From CAMBDS01 sp964355675 (lineage in GTDB: Bacteria; Electryoneota; AABM5-125-24; Hatepunaeales; Hatepunaeaceae), in contig CAYHEC010000012.1 in the NCBI GenBank assembly GCA_964355675.1, positions 33,587 to 97,586 of the forward strand: DNA of 64,000 nt, written 5' to 3'. Positions 57,923-64,000 of this stretch are shown piece by piece (position 1 is the first letter of the stretch; every line of letters starts with the position of its first letter). The position numbers and the translations under genes are program-made. A model generated the notes under the pieces. That model worked only from the letters and a program-made list of their open reading frames with translations. It was not told the DNA's origin and did not search any database.

Positions 57923-58591
57923 TTGTTCAAACAATTCAAATATATAGCTCGATTAATTATACCGGTCATTGTGTTGGGTATTCTCGCCTTTTATGCAGGT
58001 TTTATCGATGACAATGGGCGAGTTCCGTTATTATTGATTTTTTTCGCCGCGATAACGATGGGATTTCTTCAGCCTAAAGGAAGCTGGCGATGGGTGATCC
58101 TGATTGGGGCCGGTGTCGATCTTGCCAATATATCAGGCCATTTGATCGATTCATCGCCGATTCCCGCTCAGTACCAATTGACTTTAAGCAAATTAATGAG
58201 AGATATTGTTCCCGCATTAATCGGAACCTACGCTGGAATATTCTCCAGACGTTATTTATTCAATTCGGGTGATTTATCGTATGAAGAAAGTCAGTATCTT
58301 AAACTAAATGAAATTGAAGTCAATCTTACTTCACTTGAGGAGAATAATTTACTTGTGCCGTTTGAAGCTCCAAGTATGAGTCCAACAAATAAAATTGTAT
58401 TATACGATTCTCACCCTGACAGTAGTCAAGACAATATCACTGACAATAAAGTCGAGCTTATAAGCGAAGCTCAATTAGCGAAAGTGAATGAAGAAGAGGA
58501 AGTTGAGAAGACGTCAACGGGGCAGGGTGAAAATTCTAAGAAACGGGACGAGGCGCTAAAACGTCTTGAATCGAGGCTTGGACTTAAATAA
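57923..58591 (+). CDS. Membrane protein with acidic cytoplasmic tail, unknown function
   Basis: I do not recognise this family. The 222-residue protein starts at TTG 57923 and has three or four hydrophobic segments (LIIPVIVLGILAFYAGF, PLLLIFFAAITMGFL, WVILIGAGVDLANI, IVPALIGTYAGIF). A hydrophilic tail of about 110 residues is rich in Glu, Ser and Asn (EEEEVEKTSTGQGE). The tail ends in a basic helix, RDEALKRLESRLGLK. It follows the PrmC-like gene by 7 bp. Confidence 0.62.
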   Translation: MFKQFKYIARLIIPVIVLGILAFYAGFIDDNGRVPLLLIFFAAITMGFLQPKGSWRWVILIGAGVDLANISGHLIDSSPIPAQYQLTLSKLMRDIVPALIGTYAGIFSRRYLFNSGDLSYEESQYLKLNEIEVNLTSLEENNLLVPFEAPSMSPTNKIVLYDSHPDSSQDNITDNKVELISEAQLAKVNEEEEVEKTSTGQGENSKKRDEALKRLESRLGLK

Positions 58592-58697
58592 ATTGAAAGA
58601 ATTGAGAAGTGTGGCCCGTGGTACGAATCCGATACCTAAACGTACTACGATCTGGCCAACACTTTCCGGAATTTAATAATAATCTTTGAGGGAAACC

Positions 58698-59762
58698 TTG
58701 TATATCAAACAGTTAATTGTCAGTATAGCCATCACCTTAGCCGCAATCAACAGCTTTGCTCAAAATTCATCTGATAGCTTGCGCTATCCTGGCGAAGAAA
58801 AGCACTTGACCAATGTCAGGATGCTGAGCAACGGCGGTGAAAACGCCGAGGCCTACTTCTCGCCGGACGGAAAATGGATCGCCTGGCAGGGGCGATGGAA
58901 CGGCAACTACCCAGCTGATCAAATATGGATTGAACCTTCGAGCGGCGGCGAACCGAAGTTGATTTCGACTGGCTTAGGCAAGACCACCTGTTCGTTTTTT
59001 GTCCCCGGGACAGATCGGATCATCTGGTGTTCTACTCATAGTTTCTCTAAAGACCCACCGGCAGAACCCGACCGGAAGCTCGGTTATGTCTGGGGACTCG
59101 ATGAGTATGACGTGTATAGCTCCAAGATCGATGGAAGCGACCTGGTGCAATTGACCGAATCGCCCGGCTACGATGCGGAGAGTGCGGTCTCACCTGACGG
59201 CAAATCGATTGTATTTACTTCGGTTCGAAACGGCGACCTCGACCTTTACACAATGGACATCGATGGCAAGAATGTCAAACAGTTGACTGATACCTACGGT
59301 TATGATGGAGGTCCATTTTTCTCACCAGATGGGAAATGGATCATTTTCCGCAGTCATTTACCCAAGACGAATCCTGAGGTGAAACGATACCGGGAATTGT
59401 TCGAGAACAAGATGGTCGCCCCGGTACGATTTGAGCTACAGATCATGCGACCAGACGGAACAGAGCGGCGTCAGTTGACCGATTTAGGGGTCGCCTCCTT
59501 TGCACCCTACATGCATCCTGATGGTAAGCATATAATGTTCTGCACCAATTATGGTCCAAAAAAACCGGGACAGAGAATGCCCGTTTTTAATCTTCATATG
59601 ATGAACTTAGATGGTACTGGGATTGAACAAATCACCTTTGGAGAAACCTTCGATGGTTTTCCGATGTGGTCAAATGACGGCAATAAATTGATATGGTGTT
59701 CTAACCGGTTCGGCCCGACCCTTCATTCGACAAACATTTTTGTTGCGGACTGGAAAAACTGA
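58698..59762 (+). CDS. Secreted TolB/WD40-like beta-propeller protein
   Basis: The signal peptide MYIKQLIVSIAITLAAINSF is cleaved near FAQ. The mature protein has TolB-like blades with the motifs FSPDGKWIAWQ, VSPDGKSIVFTS, FFSPDGKWIIFRS, MHPDGKHIMFCT and WSNDGNKLIWCS, and alternate DGSDLVQLTE/DGTGIEQIT strands. It is a complete propeller without other domains and lacks a T9SS sorting domain. The start is TTG 58698 with GAGGG 5 nt upstream; TTG 58686 is in frame but lacks a site. Substrate or partner is unknown; a periplasmic interaction role is likely. A response regulator gene follows after 23 bp. Confidence 0.82.
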   Translation: MYIKQLIVSIAITLAAINSFAQNSSDSLRYPGEEKHLTNVRMLSNGGENAEAYFSPDGKWIAWQGRWNGNYPADQIWIEPSSGGEPKLISTGLGKTTCSFFVPGTDRIIWCSTHSFSKDPPAEPDRKLGYVWGLDEYDVYSSKIDGSDLVQLTESPGYDAESAVSPDGKSIVFTSVRNGDLDLYTMDIDGKNVKQLTDTYGYDGGPFFSPDGKWIIFRSHLPKTNPEVKRYRELFENKMVAPVRFELQIMRPDGTERRQLTDLGVASFAPYMHPDGKHIMFCTNYGPKKPGQRMPVFNLHMMNLDGTGIEQITFGETFDGFPMWSNDGNKLIWCSNRFGPTLHSTNIFVADWKN

Positions 59763-59785
59763 ACACCAACAATAACTCAGATCGA

Positions 59786-60406
59786 ATGCGCATTCTTGCC
59801 GCAGACGACGACACTACCGCTTTAAGATTAATCACCTATTCATTAGTGACATGGGGTTACGATGTTGTGACCGCAAGTGATGGTGACAAAGCATTGGAAG
59901 AGATTCATCGCGGCGGAATTAATATTGTCCTTCTTGATTGGAAAATGCCAGAATTCGAGGGAATCGATATATTGCGTCGCGTTCGAGAAAATCCTCCCCC
60001 AGGTGGCTATCTTTACATGATAATGATCACTGCGATGAGTGCTATTGAAGATATTGTCGCAGGTCTTGATGCAGGCGCTGATGATTATTTGAAAAAACCG
60101 TATAGTGAGGACGAACTTCGTTCGCGAATACGCGTTGGCGAGCGAGTAGTCGGTTTGGAGCGAAAGCTTGTCGCCCGAGCGGCAGAGCTTCAGGAAGCGC
60201 TTGATAATGTCAAGCAACTCAAGGGATTGCTTCCAATTTGCATGTACTGTAAAAAAATCAGGAATGACCGCGATTACTGGCAACAAATGGAAGGGTACAT
60301 CCACGAGCACACAAACGCTAATTTTACTCATTCGGTATGTCCAGACTGTCGCGATACAATCGTCAAGCCTATGTTAGATGAAATGAAGAGGAAGAGGGAG
60401 GGGTGA
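59786..60406 (+). CDS. Response regulator with receiver domain and C-terminal zinc-type motif
   Basis: The receiver domain (1-120) has the acidic pocket ADDDT (7-9), phospho-acceptor Asp51 in IVLLDWKMPEFEG, a Thr/Ala switch region in IMITAMSAIED and the Lys in YLKKPYSEDEL. A coiled coil (about 125-148) connects to a C-terminal module LLPICMYCKKIRNDRDYW...HSVCPDC, a Cys-pair motif common at the C-terminus of signalling proteins in these lineages and likely to bind zinc. No DNA-binding or enzymatic output domain is visible, so the output is probably protein interaction. No histidine kinase is next to it. Confidence 0.86.
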   Translation: MRILAADDDTTALRLITYSLVTWGYDVVTASDGDKALEEIHRGGINIVLLDWKMPEFEGIDILRRVRENPPPGGYLYMIMITAMSAIEDIVAGLDAGADDYLKKPYSEDELRSRIRVGERVVGLERKLVARAAELQEALDNVKQLKGLLPICMYCKKIRNDRDYWQQMEGYIHEHTNANFTHSVCPDCRDTIVKPMLDEMKRKREG

Positions 60407-60535
60407 GTCAAGGAATCCTGTTTCTGAGCAGATATTCATCCTCTAAATTATTCTTATTACTTCAATTTGAAATAGGCATGCCCGACTAGCGGAAATTTTC
60501 CCGGTAATATTTTTTTATTTTGGCTTCGATATCAC

Positions 60536-60564
60536 TTGACTTCGAGGCAAATGTTGCATATATT
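60536..60564 (+). promoter_or_regulatory. Strong sigma-70-type promoter
   Basis: TTGACT (60536-60541), a 17-nt spacer and TATATT (60559-60564) lie in a gene-free stretch. It would start transcription near 60571, upstream of a structured region. Confidence 0.72.
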
Positions 60565-60570
60565 CTGACG

Positions 60571-60743
60571 ATTGCTTTCGGTCCGAACCGCTTCAGCGTG
60601 GTTCCTTACTAGATTATGTCAACTTTAATATATAAGATTGAGTTCCCGCTCATACTTCGGGAGCCTACAGCCTAAAAGCCCACATGCGGAATGACTTTCT
60701 TAGACCGGAAAGTCACTCCGGAGGTGGGCTTTTGTGTTTTTTT
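60571..60743 (+). ncRNA. Candidate small RNA (about 170 nt)
   Basis: The segment between a near-consensus promoter and an intrinsic terminator has no open frame worth calling. It forms GAACC-GC-uuca-GC-gu-GGUUC (about 60584-60605), a GGUUCC/GGAGCC pairing and a CCCG/CGGG hairpin. The length and the CTACAGCCT segment near the 3' part recall 6S RNA, but I cannot confirm that family without a covariance search. The remaining part of the gap (60744-60989) has only short hairpins. Confidence 0.5.
60674..60743 (+). terminator. Intrinsic terminator of the candidate small RNA
   Basis: AAAAGCCCAC (60674-60683) pairs with GTGGGCTTTT (60724-60733), with an inner stem GGAATGACTTTC/GAAAGTCACTCC (one mismatch), followed by a seven-T run (60737-60743). 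Confidence 0.82.
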
Positions 60744-60989
60744 CACCGATCAGGTGGAGTCTGTGAACAGAATGGTGAACAAATATTAAGTCTATATTTA
60801 TCTGATATATCGCAACGAAATCAAAGAATCCGAATTTTCTGCCAAGGGCTTTGTATATATATCACGTATCCTTATGTTTATTCCTGGCTGTAAAAAAAGA
60901 GTTCGGGCTTGCCCGATAAAAGAGGATAATAAGACTCCTCCTCTTCAAAATATAAAAGCGAGTCTATTTTTCCAGTTTTGAGGTAAAAA

Positions 60990-61367
60990 ATGAAGAAGTT
61001 CGCAGTGTTACTGGTTGCGCTTTGTATGGTCATTGGGATGAACGGGTTTGCTTTTGGGCAAACGCTCGTGTCGTTCGACATGTGGGCCAACGGCAACCAC
61101 CTCCTTTACGAGTCCGAAGTTGACAATTTGTGCGTCACATTCGAGGCTCATAATGGTGGCGCCTTAGCCTGGTCAGGGAACGCAACCGACACTCCCGGTA
61201 CTGTCTATTATACGTACGTCCCAGCAGTGATAGTATACGACCACTGGCATGTCGTTATCAATGCCCCATGGTGGCTGGTATTTGATCAGGGTAACCCAAA
61301 TCCCAGTAATGCGGTGGCAGCAGCGACCCATTATTTTCAATGGAACGTCACAGACAACCGGCCGTAG
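60990..61367 (+). CDS. Small secreted protein, unknown
   Basis: I do not recognise it. The 125-residue product has a clear signal peptide (MKKFAVLLVALCMVIGMNGF, cleavage near AFGQ) and a mature domain of about 100 residues rich in Trp, His and aromatic residues. One Cys is present, with Gly/Asn-rich turns (AHNGGALAWSGNATDTPG) and WHVVINAPWWLVF. The pattern is that of a small beta-sandwich, possibly a binding module. GAGG precedes the ATG by 7 nt. A perfect GGCGGGGAGAT/ATCTCCCCGCC hairpin follows its stop (61389-61416). Confidence 0.65.
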   Translation: MKKFAVLLVALCMVIGMNGFAFGQTLVSFDMWANGNHLLYESEVDNLCVTFEAHNGGALAWSGNATDTPGTVYYTYVPAVIVYDHWHVVINAPWWLVFDQGNPNPSNAVAAATHYFQWNVTDNRP

Positions 61368-61388
61368 AACCGTAACCTGACGATTGTG

Positions 61389-61416
61389 GGCGGGGAGATT
61401 TAACGATCTCCCCGCC
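61389..61416. repeat. Perfect hairpin GGCGGGGAGAT / ATCTCCCCGCC
   Basis: An 11-bp stem with a 6-nt loop, 22 bp after the small secreted protein gene. It lacks a T run, so it is classed as a dispersed palindrome, though it could act as a terminator. The remaining gap to 61564 shows nothing else I can support. Confidence 0.8.
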
Positions 61417-61564
61417 TCGATCCCGGTAATATGCAGTTAACATCGATGAAGAGAGGCGACATTCCTGCGTCGATTTTCTCAATTTGACACAAGTGTGAGG
61501 GGTCGGTCCTTCGCCACTTATTTTTTTTCGCCCCAAAATAAACTCCCGATTCGACCGAAAAGAC

Positions 61565-61673
61565 TTGACAAGTGCTTTTTTTTTTGCACATATTAATGTC
61601 GGCTCGTCTGAAGCCGACAACCCTCCTTTGGAGCGCGTTGGTTTGCGGAACCAAGATGTAAGCAATTGGGAGG
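61565..61673 (+). promoter_or_regulatory. Promoter and structured 5' leader, possible cis-regulatory RNA
   Basis: TTGACA (61565-61570) and CATATT (61589-61594) with an 18-nt spacer precede a leader with a GTCGGC...GCCGAC hairpin (61598-61618), a CUCC-uuu-GGAG hairpin and a UUGGUU...AACCAA hairpin. CCCTCC (61621-61626) can pair with the Shine-Dalgarno GGGAGG (61668-61673) of the next gene. Confidence 0.5.
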
Positions 61674-61678
61674 ATGAA

Positions 61679-62083
61679 ATGTCAAACAAATTACGAATCG
61701 GAGCCCTGATCGGGCTGATTGCAATGGTTGCAATCGTCGTCGGAGTGTTGGTCTGGCCGGTGCCGAAAGATGCAAGGGCGGCATTAATCCAAAGCGCACA
61801 TTTTGATTGGGGGGAACACGGATTTAGATCAGACGCTGAAATCACGGATGTAACCGTCTCATTCCTCAACGGTAATGCTGAACCTATTGTTGGAGGAGGA
61901 TCGCTGACATATGAGTCTGGTTGGGGCTTTACTAGCATTTGGAAGGGGGCGTACGATCCGCCTGCAGGGTCTGTTACAACTCGTATTACTGCAACTTCAA
62001 ACAGTTTGGAATTTACGAACAATCCCGCAACGGATGTTACCGATTGGATCAACGGAAACGTGCTGACGATTGGCGTAGAATAG
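61679..62083 (+). CDS. Small exported or membrane-anchored protein, unknown
   Basis: ATG 61679 is chosen because GGGAGG lies 5 nt upstream, and the product then begins MSNKLRIGALIGLIAMVAIV, an N-terminal membrane segment or uncleaved signal. The remaining 100 or so residues form a beta-rich domain (VTVSFLNGNAEPIVGGGSLTY, FTSIWKGAYDPPAGSVT). An in-frame ATG 38 codons earlier lies inside the leader structure. I do not recognise a family. It is followed by a perfect CTATCGAGCGC/GCGCTCGATAG hairpin. Confidence 0.62.
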   Translation: MSNKLRIGALIGLIAMVAIVVGVLVWPVPKDARAALIQSAHFDWGEHGFRSDAEITDVTVSFLNGNAEPIVGGGSLTYESGWGFTSIWKGAYDPPAGSVTTRITATSNSLEFTNNPATDVTDWINGNVLTIGVE

Positions 62084-62109
62084 TCGATCTGTACCCTTCA
62101 TCTCATCCG

Positions 62110-62138
62110 CTATCGAGCGCATCCTTCGCGCTCGATAG
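62110..62138. repeat. Perfect hairpin CTATCGAGCGC / GCGCTCGATAG
   Basis: An 11-bp stem with a 7-nt loop between two genes of the same strand, 20 bp before the next start codon. Confidence 0.82.
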
Positions 62139-62157
62139 TGGTGATCGTACCAAGTCA

Positions 62158-64000
62158 ATGAATCAAAAGTACTTCATGAATAAATATATCCTGCCATGCA
62201 TGTCTCTTTGTCTGATTTTCAGCCAACCCGTGCTGGCACAACCTGATGCAGGATGGACGAGATACTTCCCATCTTCGCAAGGTTTTTACGATATTTTCGC
62301 TTGCGGTAATGGAGATCTTGCTGTCTGTGGATCGTGTAGCGGCGGAAGTGGATGGTTTGTTGCGCGGGTGGACCCGGAAGGCGAAGAGATTTGGGCGGTG
62401 TCTTATAATGTACAGTTGAGAGCCAACAGCTTGATCGAAACAGACAATGGCGACTTGGTGGTTGGCGGAAAACGTAACGATCAATTTTCAATTCTAAGAC
62501 TAACCGATGGAGGTGAGGAGGTTTGGTTTCGAAATTATGGCCCCGGTGTCTGCAATGGCGTAATTGAATTGAAGAGTGGCGAAATTGCAGCTACGGGATA
62601 TTCCAGAAATCCAAATATTGTCAGGCTTGTAATAGTCGAAGAGAACGGCGATCTTACTGTAAATCAAACGTATGCGGGTAATAGCACTCCCATCTGTTTG
62701 GGCTTGCGCGAGGCGGAGGAGGGGCTGGTCTTATGCGGCGGTGATCGTGCAGGGAATAGACAATTATGCTGGTTACGAAAAGTCGATTATCAAGGAAATT
62801 TTGTCTGGTTCAATTCATACGAAAATCATCTTAATGCCTCGAGTTACAATTTGCTTGTAAGAACAGGTAACTCCGGGTTTGCATTCCTTACCATAGACAA
62901 CGAACATCCTGGACTTATCAAAACCGATCAAGAAGGCAACCTCGAATGGGCGGCTCCTAATAGTGATTTTCGAGTCCTTAGTGTTCCCGGTCTTTTATAT
63001 TTTCCAGAGATCGGATATTTGATTGTTGGCGGTAATCTGGCTAATTCAACGCCATTGGGGTTGTTTCTCGATCTTGAAGGCAACCTAAAATGGCAATCAA
63101 ATTACGAAGATAGAGAAAATCGTGATTATCATCCATTATCGCTACGGGGAGCTGTAATCGGCGTTGAGGAATATGTTTTTGCCGCGGGAACAGCGAGCGT
63201 AGTAAATCACAATAACACATTTGTTGGATTGATTTCATGTCTCGGACAAATGCCGACCCGCCCATGTTTAAGATGGTCGCCCTTCGATACGCTACAGACT
63301 GTTTTACCCGGAGACACAATCCAGTTTTCGGCGGTCGTGCAAGATGTCTTCGACAGGGAGTTTAACTATGAATGGCTTATTGCTGATTCCTTGGTCAACG
63401 ATTTTGATACGACCCATACTGTTTTATTTGAACCAACAGGCGTCGTCGATGTTTTGTGTCGAATCTCCCTCGACCAATCAGTTTCCAGCATCCGCTGGCA
63501 CGTCACTGTCACCGACCTCTACATCCAATCCCATTCCCCAGACACCCTCAACCTCACCGTCCACCGCGGCGCTTCGGTTGACTTCTCCCTCGATTCCGTA
63601 GCCGCCGTCGGCGGTAATGACGACGTGCAGTATCTCTGGACAAAGACCAATCTTGATAATCAACAGTCCGAAGAGACCGGCAGAGACGCCGGTGCTACCA
63701 TTGCTTTTCTCCAATCCGGGAATTACACCGTCGAAGGGTTTGCATACCGTGACCAATCGAGCGACGCGGTCGTCTGGAATGTGTCCGTCAAGGGCGCAAT
63801 CTGGAGCTTCGCCCCGGAAGACATTACACTTGATGTCTTGCCTGACAGCCTTGTTCGGTTTGAAGTCGTGCCGAGCGAAGCCGATTCTGCCGGATGGTCG
63901 ATTACGTGGTTGGTCGATGGGGAGGTTGCGCGACTTGATGAGACAGTGCTGGAGTGGCGGTTCTTTGGTGAGGCGGACAGCTGTCCGCCTCACCTCGTGC
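62158..64000 (+). CDS. Large secreted repeat protein with Ig/PKD-like domains (5' part; runs off the window)
   Basis: An open frame runs from ATG 62158 (or 62176, MNKYILPCMSLCLIFSQPVL) to the end without a stop, at least 614 codons. After the signal peptide (cleavage near LAQ), the first about 350 residues are the same repeat propeller type as in the gene at 15206-16675 (GGSGWFVARVDPEGEEIW, GGGDRAGNRQ-like strands). From about 370 there are PKD/Ig-like beta-sandwich domains (DTIQFSAVVQDVFD, SVDFSLDSVAAVGGNDD, DITLDVLPDSLVRFEVV). Two palindromes are read in frame, at 63676-63699 and 63967-63994. A C-terminal T9SS domain may lie beyond the edge. Confidence 0.8.
   Translation, partial: MNQKYFMNKYILPCMSLCLIFSQPVLAQPDAGWTRYFPSSQGFYDIFACGNGDLAVCGSCSGGSGWFVARVDPEGEEIWAVSYNVQLRANSLIETDNGDLVVGGKRNDQFSILRLTDGGEEVWFRNYGPGVCNGVIELKSGEIAATGYSRNPNIVRLVIVEENGDLTVNQTYAGNSTPICLGLREAEEGLVLCGGDRAGNRQLCWLRKVDYQGNFVWFNSYENHLNASSYNLLVRTGNSGFAFLTIDNEHPGLIKTDQEGNLEWAAPNSDFRVLSVPGLLYFPEIGYLIVGGNLANSTPLGLFLDLEGNLKWQSNYEDRENRDYHPLSLRGAVIGVEEYVFAAGTASVVNHNNTFVGLISCLGQMPTRPCLRWSPFDTLQTVLPGDTIQFSAVVQDVFDREFNYEWLIADSLVNDFDTTHTVLFEPTGVVDVLCRISLDQSVSSIRWHVTVTDLYIQSHSPDTLNLTVHRGASVDFSLDSVAAVGGNDDVQYLWTKTNLDNQQSEETGRDAGATIAFLQSGNYTVEGFAYRDQSSDAVVWNVSVKGAIWSFAPEDITLDVLPDSLVRFEVVPSEADSAGWSITWLVDGEVARLDETVLEWRFFGEADSCPPHLV
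63676..63699. repeat. Palindromic element inside a coding sequence (ACCGGC...GCCGGTGCTACC)
   Basis: ACCGGC-agagac-GCCGGT followed by GCTACC encodes TGRDAGAT. The same element lies in the opposite coding orientation at 8256-8279. Confidence 0.8.
63967..63994. repeat. Perfect 28-nt palindrome read in frame near the window end
   Basis: GGTGAGGCGGACAG is followed by its exact reverse complement and encodes GEADSCPPH in the gene that runs off the window. Confidence 0.88.

Noticed and set aside
61348..62052. 234-codon minus-strand frame across the gap and a small exported protein gene
   Set aside because: The plus-strand gene has a promoter, a ribosome-binding site and a membrane signal, while the antisense product has none and no recognisable motif.

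Overview
The window looks like a chromosomal segment of an uncultivated bacterium of the FCB superphylum (Fibrobacterota-Chlorobiota-Bacteroidota and candidate relatives such as Electryoneota, Zixibacteria or KSB1). The exact lineage is an inference. The main reason is that six exported proteins end in the PNPFN-type C-terminal domain (a FlgD-like Ig fold with a terminal Lys) that serves as the type IX secretion (T9SS) sorting signal. Parallel beta-helix proteins beginning with the NVPEDYQTIQAGID motif and a PorV-like barrel protein point the same way. Leu, Met and Phe codon use looks ordinary, and no tRNA or rRNA gene was seen.

Layout. 1-913: groES-groEL (minus strand) with a textbook promoter and a perfect CIRCE operator, followed by five tandem 34-bp palindrome repeats inside the leader. 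995-9920: four minus-strand genes for large secreted beta-helix or propeller proteins with T9SS domains. 10287-18592: a PorV-like protein, then a YhaN-like SMC/Rad50 ATPase and its Mre11/YhaO-like nuclease partner. These two are separated by a HicB/DUF4258/YgiT toxin-antitoxin cluster, another T9SS protein and a REP-associated tyrosine transposase (RAYT) framed by its palindromes. 18598-24769: a tightly overlapping run of DUF502, outer-membrane barrel, Omp85-like protein, RsmE, UbiA prenyltransferase and Maf. 24962-26526: a putative anti-sigma factor and two Spy/CnrX-like periplasmic metal-response proteins. 26846-30251: UvrC and an NHL-repeat lipoprotein. 30240-35899 (minus): membrane glycosyltransferase, B12-radical SAM protein, FemAB-like transferase, EndoIII-like glycosylase, thioesterase, ferritin. 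36229-39209: GH20 hexosaminidase and AnmK. 40018-52509: one gene for a 4163-residue secreted modular protein. 52654-58591: tryptophanase-like lyase, methylmalonyl-CoA epimerase, methionine gamma-lyase-like enzyme, cNMP-binding protein, PrmC-like methyltransferase, membrane protein. 58698-64000: TolB-like propeller, response regulator, a probable small RNA, two small exported proteins and the start of another large exported protein that runs off the end.

The unifying oddity is a dense population of perfect or near-perfect palindromes in several families. They lie between genes but also in frame inside genes, especially in signal-peptide n-regions and in one loop of the T9SS sorting domain. Three copies of one family differ at a single stem position and in each the mirror base has changed to match. 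A RAYT transposase in the window is flanked by one of these families and is a natural candidate for their mobiliser. The second main item is the giant protein: seven copies of an Arg/Asp-rich linker divide it into units of about 470-495 residues, and its middle arose by duplication of a two-unit block.
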